Part shown: piece by piece, positions 34,539 to 43,798 of the stretch
How the letters are laid out: each line of letters starts with the position of its first letter
Numbering within the stretch: the first letter of the stretch is position 1
Source of the DNA: Clostridium fungisolvens
GTDB lineage: Bacteria; Bacillota; Clostridia; Clostridiales; Clostridiaceae
Length of the DNA stretch: 64,000 bases
NCBI RefSeq assembly: GCF_014193895.1
Contig: NZ_BLZR01000001.1
Span: 3,038,001-3,102,000 of the forward strand
Direction: 5' to 3'
Made by a program: the position numbers and the translations under genes
The notes under the pieces: generated by a model
Database searches by the model: none
What the model saw: the letters and a program-made list of their open reading frames with translations, nothing else
Told to the model about the DNA's origin: nothing

Positions 34539-35921
34539 TCAATTTATTTTACTTACTAAGTTAACCTCAATTGTATCCCCTTCTAATATCTTAGAAATTG
34601 GAAACCACCCCACTGAATACTGATAACTTTTACTACTATCAATATTAGTGAACTCTATACAATAATCATTGGGATTGTTTAAATCAGGTTTATACATCTT
34701 TATATTATTTCTTGACACTGTGATTTTGTCCTCTTGCTTATCTCCATTATTCTCATTTAAATGAATGATGTCTTGTATTTTCAAGGATTTTTCTGTACCT
34801 TCAATTGTGAAATAGAATTTAATAGTGCTACTACTTCTTACTATTTTATATACATTAACCTTTCCGTATTTTTTAAAATCAAATTCTCTCGTTGTATTTA
34901 TATCAAATAACTTATCAGCAAAACCTAAGTCATTATGAGAACTTTCTTCATCTTCATTTATCACTTGACTTATATATGGTACAATATACAACTTTCTTGC
35001 ACCCTTTTGTATAGGACTTAACTTTCCAACCTTTTCATTGCCACCATCAGATATTCCTCCCATGTCTAGATAAATATTACCTTTGTCATCGTAGCAGTAA
35101 AAGTTTACGAAATTCCTTTCGTCATTGTCTTTATCTATAGAATACTTTATATTTATATTTAACGGACTTGCTTTTATTTCATTAATATTCACTCTAAATT
35201 CTTTTTTGATCTCGCTTATCCCTAAATTCTCTTTAACTATAGTGTCTTGTTCTATCTTCTCTCTTGATACTGGCAACTGAAAATTCACCTTAACTTCTTC
35301 ATCAAAGGTAGAATGGATATTAACGTTCATATTAAATCTTTTGGGCAAGACTTTCCCTACAGCTGCTTCATTTTCTAAAAGAATCACAGAAGTATTTTCA
35401 TCTACTATTCTCTGATCAACATAACCTCCTGAAATAGCCCCTCTATCTATACCAGTTAAATCTGCACTCATAACAAAATCAACCTTATTATTAGATTCTG
35501 TTTGTTTAGCATTTAATCCTGGCTTAGATATTCTTAATGCAACTAACACAGTATCCTGGTCAGCCACAAGCTTATCTATAGTGAATTTATACCCTTTATC
35601 TTCTTTACTCTCACCTATATATTGAGAAAAATCCTTATACTCACTATAATATCCAAGTCTTCCATATAAGCTTTCCATAGCCGGTATATATTGAACTATT
35701 GTTTTTGCAAAGGCCGGTGTCATAATACTAGTTCCTATTATTAATGTTATTGAAGCAATTGAAGCAACCTTTATATACTTTTTATTGTTCTTAAATATTC
35801 TTTTTTTCAAAGTCTTATTTAGTTTTTTAATCTCTATCTCTGATAATGAGTCTTCAATTTTTTCAAATTCAGTTTGATCAAAATAAATACTATCAAATTC
35901 TTCATATATATCTTTTCCCAT
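34539..35921 (-). CDS. DUF4179 membrane anti-sigma factor
   Basis: The 460-aa protein has a cytoplasmic N-terminal segment (1-48) with a short acidic helix that should bind the sigma factor. One membrane helix follows (about 52-70), then a DUF4179 extracytoplasmic domain (starting KTIVQYIPAMESLYGRL..YKDFSQYIG) and a long beta-rich C-terminal part. It follows the ECF sigma gene by 1 bp, with its RBS inside the end of that gene. Such proteins hold the sigma factor at the membrane until a signal releases it. The signal is unknown. Confidence 0.87.
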   Translation of the reverse strand: MGKDIYEEFDSIYFDQTEFEKIEDSLSEIEIKKLNKTLKKRIFKNNKKYIKVASIASITLIIGTSIMTPAFAKTIVQYIPAMESLYGRLGYYSEYKDFSQYIGESKEDKGYKFTIDKLVADQDTVLVALRISKPGLNAKQTESNNKVDFVMSADLTGIDRGAISGGYVDQRIVDENTSVILLENEAAVGKVLPKRFNMNVNIHSTFDEEVKVNFQLPVSREKIEQDTIVKENLGISEIKKEFRVNINEIKASPLNINIKYSIDKDNDERNFVNFYCYDDKGNIYLDMGGISDGGNEKVGKLSPIQKGARKLYIVPYISQVINEDEESSHNDLGFADKLFDINTTREFDFKKYGKVNVYKIVRSSSTIKFYFTIEGTEKSLKIQDIIHLNENNGDKQEDKITVSRNNIKMYKPDLNNPNDYCIEFTNIDSSKSYQYSVGWFPISKILEGDTIEVNLVSKIN

Positions 35922-35922
35922 G

Positions 35923-36489
35923 CTAAAGCGCCTCCATTTCCATTGGATTTAATTTATCTTTTAAAATCTTTCTTCCTCTAAAAAGTCTATTTTTAATTGC
36001 TGGCTTAGTTAGGTTCAAAGCTTCACTTATTTCATTTATTGACTCTCCCATGAAATACTTTCTTATAAAAATATCTTTATCTGGACTTCCTAGAGTATCA
36101 ATCACTTTAAGAAGCTCTTGTTTACCCTCATTAGATAGAATTTGTTCTTCTACCTGTTTCTCGTCTGCCAACATAAGATCTTCAATGTTGTATTGTTCTT
36201 CAATTTTGATTAACTTTCTTTTATAATCCAATGCATTATATTTACTTACAGCAATAAGCCAAGATGAGAATTTGTTTTTTGTTTCATCATGATAACTTAT
36301 CTTCTCCCACACTTTAAGAAGAACATCATTTACACATTCCATTGCTTCTTCCCTTTTTGCACTTCCAACTATAGAAATAACAACTTTAAAGATAAGGTTG
36401 CTATAATTTGCAACTAAATAATCCAGTGCTTTTGGATTTTTATTTTTAAGCTCTTTAACTAAGTTGTCTTCGCTTATCTTCATCTTCAC
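35923..36489 (-). CDS. ECF-type RNA polymerase sigma factor
   Basis: The 188-aa protein has sigma region 2 (residues 20-90: LDYLVANYSNLIFKVV, NDVLLKVWEKI, FSSWLIAVSKYNALDYKR) and region 4 (about 125-180: DIFIRKYFMGESINEISEALNLTKPAIKNRLFRGRKIL). Regions 1.1 and 3 are missing, as in ECF factors. It forms a two-gene unit with the DUF4179 anti-sigma. An ECF-like promoter just upstream suggests that it activates itself. The start is GTG (36489) or the ATG 6 bases in. Confidence 0.9.
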   Translation of the reverse strand: MKMKISEDNLVKELKNKNPKALDYLVANYSNLIFKVVISIVGSAKREEAMECVNDVLLKVWEKISYHDETKNKFSSWLIAVSKYNALDYKRKLIKIEEQYNIEDLMLADEKQVEEQILSNEGKQELLKVIDTLGSPDKDIFIRKYFMGESINEISEALNLTKPAIKNRLFRGRKILKDKLNPMEMEAL

Positions 36490-36507
36490 ACCGTCCTCTC
36501 ACTTATA

Positions 36508-36536
36508 AAGACGTAATAATTTAATATGGGGTCTCA
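36508..36536 (-). promoter_or_regulatory. Candidate ECF autoregulatory promoter
   Basis: TGAGACC and CGTCTT on the minus strand with a 16-bp spacer resemble the TGAAAC / CGTC pattern used by ECF sigma factors. They lie 20-50 bp upstream of the sigma gene. Confidence 0.5.
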
Positions 36537-36574
36537 AAATAACAGTATATCTCTCCAAATTACTTGCACAATAA

Positions 36575-36614
36575 AAAGCAGCATTAATACCCGAAAGTAT
36601 CAGTGCTGTTTTTA
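36575..36614 (-). terminator. Terminator of the DUF1028 gene
   Basis: AAAACAGCACTGATAC pairs with GTATTAATGCTGCTTTTT (two mismatches) around TTTCGG, with five T on the minus strand. Confidence 0.85.
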
Positions 36615-36622
36615 TAAATTCA

Positions 36623-37516
36623 TTACTCTTCACTTTTCTTAGCTAATTCTCTTAAAAATGCCAATACTTCTATATCTATATTATCATCTTCACGATAACG
36701 CTCGTCAAAGTTTTCTGTAAGGTAAAATCTTTTAAGGCCATCTTTAAATTGATCATCAAACTTTTCATCTATTTCACCATCAAAATATCCAGTTTTCTTA
36801 AGTACTTCTTTAATTTCTAAGATCAATTCCCCTTCGATCTTAACTAAATTACCTGGTTTTGTCTTATAAAAATAGAGCTTATACAAATCAAGGAGCCTCT
36901 TTAATTCTTTGATTGGCTCTACATGATCATCTACTCTTAGATCAATATATCTATCATTAAACCCACCATAACCGCCTTTATCTTTTACCACTAGTAAGGC
37001 AGCTGATTGTTTCCCTCTACTGTCTCCACCTGCTGATTGAGCTCTGTCTAAAGCAGCAACAAGTCGTTCAGCCAAGTCCCCTTTTGTATTTTTAAAAGTA
37101 TCTGCAAGAGCTTCTACAGTTTCAGGATTCACAAGTATATTCCCTTGGCATGCAAAATTTTCCCCTCCTATTCCACCAGCCCAGTTAAAGCATTCCTTAC
37201 CTGTAAATGTAGCTCCTTTTCCTTTTGCATCAACAATACCTACTTGTCTATATTCTCTCTGCTCATCGTTTTCCAGTAGCTTTTCTAAAACCTTTTCTGC
37301 ACTTAATCCTTCTTCTAATAACTTAAGGCCCTCTGGTCCAAAACTAGTATTGCACCAAGATTGAGTTGCTATAGCTCCTACACCAGCCTTTGCCCAAGGC
37401 ACTAAAGCTCCTACCCCTAAAAACTTTGATTGTACTGCAACTCCCCATTCTTTTGCTTCAGGATCATACCCAACAATTGAAAAAGTAGCTACAAGATGAT
37501 CTTTATTTGGAATCAT
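36623..37516 (-). CDS. DUF1028 protein with peptidoglycan-binding-like C-terminus
   Basis: The 297-aa protein has an N-terminal DUF1028 domain (residues 6-205: ATFSIVGYDPEAKEWGVAVQSKFLGVGA, WAKAGVGAIATQSW, GGIGGENFACQGN, AGGDSRGKQSAALLVV). This family is related to Ntn hydrolases and has unproven activity. The C-terminal 70 residues resemble a PG_binding_1-like helical module (GELILEIKEVLKKTGYFDG..FDDQFKDGLKRF). No signal peptide is present. It is a single gene with its own terminator. Confidence 0.85.
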   Translation of the reverse strand: MIPNKDHLVATFSIVGYDPEAKEWGVAVQSKFLGVGALVPWAKAGVGAIATQSWCNTSFGPEGLKLLEEGLSAEKVLEKLLENDEQREYRQVGIVDAKGKGATFTGKECFNWAGGIGGENFACQGNILVNPETVEALADTFKNTKGDLAERLVAALDRAQSAGGDSRGKQSAALLVVKDKGGYGGFNDRYIDLRVDDHVEPIKELKRLLDLYKLYFYKTKPGNLVKIEGELILEIKEVLKKTGYFDGEIDEKFDDQFKDGLKRFYLTENFDERYREDDNIDIEVLAFLRELAKKSEE

Positions 37517-38036
37517 TTTTTCATCCCCCTATCTATATAGAGATTTCCAGCTTTAATCTAAAGCTTATACTTTATAACTCTCTCCGTAATTTCTAGAACT
37601 CCGACTGTTATAAAACAGCTCTCAGATTAAATTGGTTACTCTTTTGCTTATTGCTAATTATATCTAAAATAACTAATTAAAAACAATATACATTAGCTAC
37701 AGAAGAATATCAATATTAATATTAAATAAATTTTAATATTAAATAAATTTTATCAGATTATTTGTTACCATTTTAATAATTTCCATCGAATATCTTAGCT
37801 GTTGACACTAATTAAACTATATATAATTATGTATTAAAAAAATGTTGGTAAGGCTATCTTGAAAGATTTACACTTTCCTACGAAAAAAACAAGTTCTTTT
37901 TCACTATACTTTGTGGAGAATTCGTCTTTATGAGTGATTCATATACAGTAAAAAAGAGGTAGCTCTGATTATATAATCTGCTCCCTCTTAAAATTATAAT
38001 TTTATAGTTTTATGTTTTAACATTTAATTATACTAT
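37517..38036. other. Intergenic region with a solo IS end
   Basis: No gene is supported. It contains a tandem AT-rich repeat (ATTAAATAAATTTTA twice, about 37718-37752) and, at 37829-37851, a copy of the 23 outer bases of the IS ends found at 42494 and 43798 with no partner nearby. Confidence 0.6.
37829..37851 (+). repeat. Solitary IS terminal repeat
   Basis: ATGTATTAAAAAAATGTTGG plus TAA is identical to the left end of the IS at 42494-42517 for 23 bases. The sequences then diverge, and no inverted copy lies within several kb before the IS itself. Confidence 0.7.
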
Positions 38037-38426
38037 TTACTTCTCCTGAGTACAGTCAATTGTATACTTCCCATTAGTTTTTTCTGGAGTAACATTTATC
38101 TTCCAATCACCAGCAACAGTCTTAAACTCTTTAACATCTGATGCATTGTCCTTACTAATATTACTCTCCCAAACATTATTTCCTTTTGGATCAGTTACAG
38201 TAACTTTAATCGTTCCCTCAGTAAGATCCCCTTTTGCTTGTATTTTAATATTGTCGTACCCGCCTTTTGCACTGAATTTTTTTGTTAAGCCTTCTGAATC
38301 CGCGCTCTCAAAAATTCCATTCATACTAGAAGCATTCTTAGAATGTGCAAATTTTTGAAAAACAAGTACACCTGCAGCTAAAACTACTATAACAACTAGA
38401 CCTACTACATATTTCTTTTTCTTCAT
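38037..38426 (-). CDS. Membrane-anchored extracytoplasmic protein of the peptide-ABC operon
   Basis: The 129-aa protein has an N-terminal membrane helix or uncleaved signal (residues 5-24) and a beta-rich domain of about 95 residues with GTIKVTVTDPKGNNVWES and WKINVTPEK. This is like a small immunoglobulin-type or C2-like module. It lies last in a five-gene unit after the ABC ATPase (5-bp gap). It could be an accessory or immunity component for the secreted peptide, which is inference. Start chosen at the ATG behind GAGGGTGAT. Confidence 0.7.
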   Translation of the reverse strand: MKKKKYVVGLVVIVVLAAGVLVFQKFAHSKNASSMNGIFESADSEGLTKKFSAKGGYDNIKIQAKGDLTEGTIKVTVTDPKGNNVWESNISKDNASDVKEFKTVAGDWKINVTPEKTNGKYTIDCTQEK

Positions 38427-38431
38427 AAATA

Positions 38432-39115
38432 TCACCCTCTACTTATAATTTCATTCTTGCATATCATTCCATCTTCGATGGTTATTATCCTATTACAGCT
38501 TCTTGCAACCTTTTCGTCATGAGTAACTATCACTATAGTCTTTCCTTCTTCATTTAAACTTCTGAATATCTCAACAACTTCTTCTCCAGTTTTTTTATCT
38601 AGTGCTCCTGTAGGTTCGTCAGCTAATATGATATCTGGATCATTTACTAACGCTCTTGCTATAGCTACCCTTTGACATTGTCCACCAGATAACTCCTTTG
38701 GAGTCTTGTTCCTTTTATCTGCAATTTGCAATTTCTCAAGGAGTGCTTCAATCTTCTCTTTTCTCAATTTTTTATTTACTTTTCCATACTTAAGTGGAAT
38801 TTCAACGTTCTCATACACAGTATAATCATCAATCAATGCAAAATACTGAACAACAAATCCAAATCCCTTGTTTCTCAATTTTGCTAAAGCTCTTTGATTT
38901 AAATCTTGCACATTTGTTCCATCAAATAGATATTGTCCAGAAGTTGCTTTATCAAGGCATCCAATTATATTTAATAATGTAGACTTACCAGAACCAGAAG
39001 CTCCAACTATAGCTACCATTTCTCCCCGTTCTATTTGTACATCTACTTTTTTTAATGCTGTAACCAACGAATCTGATTTTCCGTATGACTTTTCAACTGC
39101 TGTAATATTAATCAT
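38432..39115 (-). CDS. ABC transporter ATP-binding protein (MacB/LolD type)
   Basis: The 227-aa protein has Walker A GASGSGKSTLLN, Q-loop VVQYFALIDDYTVYENV, signature LSGGQCQRVAIARAL, Walker B ILADEPTGALD and H-loop VTHD. This is the FtsX-permease-linked class of ATPases. It follows the two permease genes and completes an ABC exporter or membrane-remodelling transporter in the operon headed by the secreted peptide gene. Confidence 0.92.
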   Translation of the reverse strand: MINITAVEKSYGKSDSLVTALKKVDVQIERGEMVAIVGASGSGKSTLLNIIGCLDKATSGQYLFDGTNVQDLNQRALAKLRNKGFGFVVQYFALIDDYTVYENVEIPLKYGKVNKKLRKEKIEALLEKLQIADKRNKTPKELSGGQCQRVAIARALVNDPDIILADEPTGALDKKTGEEVVEIFRSLNEEGKTIVIVTHDEKVARSCNRIITIEDGMICKNEIISRG

Positions 39116-39121
39116 AATTAG

Positions 39122-40435
39122 TTACTCCTTTCCTTTCAAAAGCGTATTTAGCTGAACCTTCATAACATCCATAATTGGAACAATTGAAATTAATACTGCA
39201 ATAATCAAATTGAAAATTTGTAGCTCTATAAATGTTAAAACATCAAACTTTATCATCCCAGCTTTCTGCCCACCAATTATAAGCCAGTAGCTCACATAAC
39301 CTGAAATTACTGCTAGTACTAGAATTTCATAAAATACTCTTATCGCAATATCAAATAAACTTGCACCACTCATTATATGCACTGCAAATTCTTTATATTT
39401 ACTTCTAAGTGAATATATTGTGTTTGAAATAATTCCTATAGAGCAAACTCCTAACACTATTACAAATATTGTGTTTATTATATTATTCTGATCTTTAAAC
39501 ATTTGAGTAAAATTATCCAATTCTTTTTGCACACTATAGACCTTAAAGTTAAAAAATTTCATCTCCCTGGACTTTGCGGCAATTTCATTAGCAATTTTAT
39601 CTTCTTGTCCTTTATATTTATTGTCAATAATAATCAAGGAACTTGTTATATGATTATAAACATCAAGTTTATAATCAGCTATCTTCAACTTATCATCCTC
39701 TACATTATTGTAGGCCTCTATTCCAAGCTTTCTTTGAGGAAATATAATAAATTTATTCAAGCTTGTCAAATTATTAAAAGTTATTTGGTCTGCAATAAAG
39801 TATTGATCTTTATCAAGAAAACCTACAACTTTAGCTTCTTTAACAACATCATTCTCTAAAAACTTAACAATATCATTCAGCTTAAATCTCTCTTTATAAT
39901 CACTACCCATTATAATAGGGGTAATTTCTGTGGTATTTATATTTTTATAATAATCATTCGTCTGAAATACCTTTCCACTATCTAATCTTACCGGGAATAT
40001 ATCTAGATATCTGTCATCTATAACAAGAGATTGCAAGCCCTCATAACTTATATTATCTTTGCTCTTTGTCAATCCACCATACATCGGTTTGAACTCACTT
40101 GAACCATCAAAATCCAAAATATATACTAGACTCTGTCCATAAGATATATGTTTGAACTTATCTGAATTCTTTAAATAATTATCAAACTCTTCATACTTTG
40201 TTGTATCTCCTTCGTTTCTATATACTATATCATAATAATCATCCTTGTTTTGCAGTTTATAAATAATCTTGTTATCAAATAACTTTAATATTTTATTATT
40301 TCCGGAGCTTACTTGATTACTTAAATATATACTACTATATAAAAATAATAGCGAAACCGATAACTGAAAAACAGAAAGAAGTACAAACCTTTTTCGTTTA
40401 GCCAATCCTGATAATGCATAATTAAAATTCAGCAT
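39122..40435 (-). CDS. FtsX-family permease
   Basis: The 437-aa protein has one N-terminal helix (residues 17-38), a large extracytoplasmic domain (40-305) and three C-terminal helices (about 318-340, 365-385 and 400-425), the FtsX layout. It is the second permease of a heterodimeric transporter with the adjacent 363-aa permease, 2 bp away. The extracytoplasmic part is not similar enough to MacB for me to call the substrate. Confidence 0.85.
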   Translation of the reverse strand: MLNFNYALSGLAKRKRFVLLSVFQLSVSLLFLYSSIYLSNQVSSGNNKILKLFDNKIIYKLQNKDDYYDIVYRNEGDTTKYEEFDNYLKNSDKFKHISYGQSLVYILDFDGSSEFKPMYGGLTKSKDNISYEGLQSLVIDDRYLDIFPVRLDSGKVFQTNDYYKNINTTEITPIIMGSDYKERFKLNDIVKFLENDVVKEAKVVGFLDKDQYFIADQITFNNLTSLNKFIIFPQRKLGIEAYNNVEDDKLKIADYKLDVYNHITSSLIIIDNKYKGQEDKIANEIAAKSREMKFFNFKVYSVQKELDNFTQMFKDQNNIINTIFVIVLGVCSIGIISNTIYSLRSKYKEFAVHIMSGASLFDIAIRVFYEILVLAVISGYVSYWLIIGGQKAGMIKFDVLTFIELQIFNLIIAVLISIVPIMDVMKVQLNTLLKGKE

Positions 40436-40437
40436 CT

Positions 40438-41529
40438 CTATCTTCCTTTCATAGCATCGCTAATATCAATTTTCAATGTTCTTTTAATAGGAATTAATGA
40501 AATTATAAGCGTAATAAAAGTAACCACTACCAGTGTTATAATTCCTGATAAAAAGTATACATTACTACCAAAGACTTGGCTTAGCATTCCAAATTTAATT
40601 ATAATAAAATACATAACCTGAGAAATTAAAAATGCAATTAAACATATAATCTCAAATTCGCATATAATATCAATTGCTATCATAAAACTTGTACCGCCCA
40701 AAGCCTTTTTTACTCCTATTTCTTTACGCTTATTTGCTATGTAATTGTAAGTTATATTAAATATATTTAGTCCAATCACAAGCATAGTAACAATCATTAT
40801 TATAATTGTAAACTTTCTATTGTAGAGTGCACTTGAGATTGAACTTTGAGATCTATCAACCTCTACCTTAGATAATGTAATTTTATTTTTACTGTTTAAA
40901 TCTCTATTTAAATCGTTAAACAAAGTTTCAGTATCACTAGTTTTCCCATCTAGTAGCCAATAAGTGCCAATAGTTTGTATATTATTATATTTACTCGTAA
41001 AATAATCTAGCTTTATATAAAAAGTATTATCAAGTATTGAGGATCTATTGTTATACCCCATAACTCCAATAACCCTATACTTTTCGTTATTGTAATCTAT
41101 ATAACTTTCACCATTTTCAACGATCACTTCATCCTTCATGTCCTTACCAATTACGATTAAAGGTTCATTTTTACTAAAATCATTCTTGTCAAAAAACCTT
41201 CCACTAATTATTGGTACTTGCATATTCATATCATAGTTGTAAAAAATCGCTTTACCAGTGTAGATGCTATAAAAAATCTGTTCTTTTACTAAACAGATGT
41301 CTTTCTTACTTTTTATTACATCCATTAACTGATCTCCAGAAATTTTATCTGACTGATTTACATTAAATGCAATTGCTTTAGGTGATGTTAGTTGATTAAA
41401 TTGTGCTGTATTCTCATACAAGGTTTGTACTGTATTTGTTCCTAATGATACAAATAATGAAATGGTAAATATAATTATAAATACGAAAATACCACTCTGT
41501 GTAAATCGTCTCCTAAACTTCATTTTCAC
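40438..41529 (-). CDS. FtsX-family permease
   Basis: The 363-aa protein has an N-terminal helix (10-31), a MacB-like periplasmic-core region (GRFFDKNDFSKNEPLIVIG, EKYRVIGVMGY) and three C-terminal helices with the family motif NYIANKRKEIGVKKALGG (about 263-280). It lies 64 bp after the secreted peptide gene, separated by a hairpin. With the second permease and the ATPase it should form a transporter for the peptide or for resistance to it. Confidence 0.88.
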   Translation of the reverse strand: MKMKFRRRFTQSGIFVFIIIFTISLFVSLGTNTVQTLYENTAQFNQLTSPKAIAFNVNQSDKISGDQLMDVIKSKKDICLVKEQIFYSIYTGKAIFYNYDMNMQVPIISGRFFDKNDFSKNEPLIVIGKDMKDEVIVENGESYIDYNNEKYRVIGVMGYNNRSSILDNTFYIKLDYFTSKYNNIQTIGTYWLLDGKTSDTETLFNDLNRDLNSKNKITLSKVEVDRSQSSISSALYNRKFTIIIMIVTMLVIGLNIFNITYNYIANKRKEIGVKKALGGTSFMIAIDIICEFEIICLIAFLISQVMYFIIIKFGMLSQVFGSNVYFLSGIITLVVVTFITLIISLIPIKRTLKIDISDAMKGR

Positions 41530-41555
41530 TATCTCCTTAAAAAATTCGTTACAAC

Positions 41556-41587
41556 AATGTAAATCCAGCTATTGCTGGATTTACATT
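41556..41587 (-). terminator. Hairpin between peptide and transporter genes
   Basis: AATGTAAATCCAGC and its complement form a perfect 14-bp stem with a 4-nt loop, with only a weak T tract on the minus strand. It probably acts as an attenuator, allowing high peptide and lower transporter expression. Confidence 0.6.
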
Positions 41588-41593
41588 TGTTTT

Positions 41594-41899
41594 TTAGTTG
41601 CTTCCTGAATATACCAAGTTGTAATCTACATAGTGATTGTGATATGCAGTACTTGAGAATCCTTCAGCTGAACCGCTTATACTATCTCTAGCAGTTTTGT
41701 CAAAGACAGTTCCTGCAACCGTTATTCTTACTCTGCATTGATGTCCAGAATTTGAAGTCCATCCCCATGCACTTAAGAAACCTAATGCATTTCTTGTTAC
41801 GTCGCAGCCATAATCTGTAGCAGCACTTGCGACAGTTGGAACTAATATAACTGCTGATAATGCAAGTGCAGCCACCTTTGTTTTAAAATATTTTTTCAT
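41594..41899 (-). CDS. Secreted small protein with two cysteines (bacteriocin candidate)
   Basis: The 101-aa precursor has a Sec signal peptide ending VASAA (about 27 residues). The mature part of about 74 residues has two Cys, Trp, many Ser, Tyr and His, and a beta-rich RVRITVAGTVFDK strand. Size, export signal and a following ABC transporter recall the lactococcin-972 arrangement, but the sequence does not match that family well. The ATG at 41899 follows GGAGGTGG. A palindrome CGTTAT-ACAC-ATAACG at 41954-41969 upstream may be an operator. Antimicrobial action is a hypothesis. Confidence 0.7.
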   Translation of the reverse strand: MKKYFKTKVAALALSAVILVPTVASAATDYGCDVTRNALGFLSAWGWTSNSGHQCRVRITVAGTVFDKTARDSISGSAEGFSSTAYHNHYVDYNLVYSGSN

Positions 41900-42493
41900 A
41901 AAACCACCTCCAAAAATTATTCTACCAGGTTTTACACAATTTGCCACGTTTTTCGTTATACACATAACGACATATTCCAATATTTGATATTTTTTATTAA
42001 AAAGTATCAATAGTTTTTGTTAACTCAATATTTCACATGCATTTTTATGTACAAAATCATGATTTATCAATAGTTACACTGATGTAACACAAACAAATTT
42101 TACTATCATTAAATATATTTGTTAATTAATTTTAATTACATTCTTTTACATTTTTGTTCAATGAATTTAATTATTACTATACTTTCACATAATAATTCCT
42201 GTAACAACATTAAAAAATATTTGTAATTTTAATTTAAATTTTTACGATATCTGATTTACATAAACAAAAAGATTATTTTAGTTACATTTTAATTTTTCAT
42301 TTTGAAATTCACTAGAATTATCATCAACAGTCATTTATGCTAACGTTATCTCTTCTTTTGTACAATTACAACTTAAACTATACTCTTCTTTGTGAACCTC
42401 GGAATTAATATAAATTGTTATAAAAATTAAAATAATTTTTTTCATCGTTGGTTTGTAAGAAGAAAGCTTTTACTCGATAAAATCACTTAACGA
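41900..42493. other. Long AT-rich leader region upstream of the peptide gene
   Basis: No gene is supported. Two small palindromes stand out: CGTTATACACATAACG (41954-41969) and GTTACA-CTGA-TGTAAC (42072-42087). Either could be a regulator site for the divergent or leftward transcript. Confidence 0.4.
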
Positions 42494-43798
42494 ATGTATT
42501 AAAAAAATGTTGGTAATGATTAGAGGGTTAGTAAGAAGGCAAGAATTAAGATGATAAATAAAACATTCTATCTAATATGATCATTTACATTGGAGGAGTT
42601 TGTTTTGATACACCAAGATATAAAATTTGAAAAATTAGATTCTCATATAAGGCAAACTTTAAAAAAAGCTTTATATCATAATAGACGTGTGGATCATTGT
42701 CCAGCTTGCAACTGTAGAGAGTATATTAAATACGGATTTTATAAAGGAATTCAACGATATAAATGCAAGGTTTGTGGAATAACTTTTTCTAAGACAACTA
42801 ATGCTTTGTGGAGTTATTCAAAAAAGGATACTAGAACCTGGATGGAATTCATTGAATTATTATTAGAAAAGAAATCATTAAGATTTTGTGCTAGAAAGCT
42901 AAATATTAGCTTAGTTACTGCATTTTATTGGAGACATAAGATACTCAATTCCATAAATCTAGATATTACCCCTGATAAGTTAAGAGGGGTTGTCCATATT
43001 GAAAAAACTATCATACGTGAGAACTTTAAAGGTTGCAGAAATATAAAAAGCATTAATATAAGTAGAGATTGTCCTATTAATTTAAGAAAAAATGTGTGGA
43101 TTATTGGAGCAAAGGGTGATGATGATTCAATGTTTGTAAAACCTCTGTTCAATTCTTGTTGGAATCTTACAACTTTTAATATAAAGTTGTACTCGAAGAT
43201 AGAAAAAGATTCTTACATTGTTCATTATGATGACAGATATCTGTCTCAGGTTGCAAGAAGACATAATGGAAAGAGAGTTTTAAAAGTAGAAGCATACGAT
43301 AACTTAAGATACTTCAGATCAAATATAAAGAAATGGTTTAAAGTTTTTCATGGTGTAGCTACAAAATATCTCCAAAGATACCTTAGTTTTTTTGTATTAT
43401 TTAAATTAGATTTAGAAATTAACAGTATTAATCTAATGTTTCAAAATCTTTTAAATGGAGATAAATTCATAAGAACTAACAGAATTAGATTTATAAAAAA
43501 TCACTTATACTAATTAAATTCTTTAATGAAACATTATAGGACAGCCATTGAAATTTTAATAAAATTTCTCTTAAAGATTTCATATTTTACAATACTTATT
43601 TTAATAAGTAAAACAAAATATAATATATGTAATAAGTAAAATACTTTTTTCTTATATTGATCTAATTTATACGTATAATCTAATTTTACTATGAGTTATA
43701 AAAATTTATGAATGCCAGTATGGCATTCTGGTATAATACTTAAAACACTAAATATTCCATCAACATTTTAAATAATTACCAACATTTTTTTAATACAT
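42494..43798 (+). mobile_element. IS1595-like insertion sequence with perfect 24-bp ends
   Basis: The 1305-bp element is bounded by perfectly inverted 24-bp repeats (42494-42517 and 43775-43798, beginning ATGTATTAAAAAAATG). It holds one complete transposase-like gene. I see no flanking direct repeat (CTTAACGA on the left, CTTTTAAG on the right). The left end also occurs alone at 37829. Confidence 0.85.
42605..43513 (+). CDS. IS1595-like transposase, catalytic residues altered
   Basis: The 302-aa protein has an N-terminal zinc ribbon (CPACNC ... CKVCG), an HTH-like segment (LRFCARKLNISLVTAFYWRHKIL) and an ISXO2-type domain ending in WFKVFHGVATKYL. In active relatives the first acidic site reads VE(A/V)DET and the last site reads NSLHSRFK. 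Here they read VHIEKT and YFRSNIKK, so the Asp and the His appear replaced. The second site keeps Asp (HYDDRY). The frame is intact but the enzyme may be inactive. Start TTG behind GGAGGAG. Confidence 0.8.
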   Translation: MIHQDIKFEKLDSHIRQTLKKALYHNRRVDHCPACNCREYIKYGFYKGIQRYKCKVCGITFSKTTNALWSYSKKDTRTWMEFIELLLEKKSLRFCARKLNISLVTAFYWRHKILNSINLDITPDKLRGVVHIEKTIIRENFKGCRNIKSINISRDCPINLRKNVWIIGAKGDDDSMFVKPLFNSCWNLTTFNIKLYSKIEKDSYIVHYDDRYLSQVARRHNGKRVLKVEAYDNLRYFRSNIKKWFKVFHGVATKYLQRYLSFFVLFKLDLEINSINLMFQNLLNGDKFIRTNRIRFIKNHLY

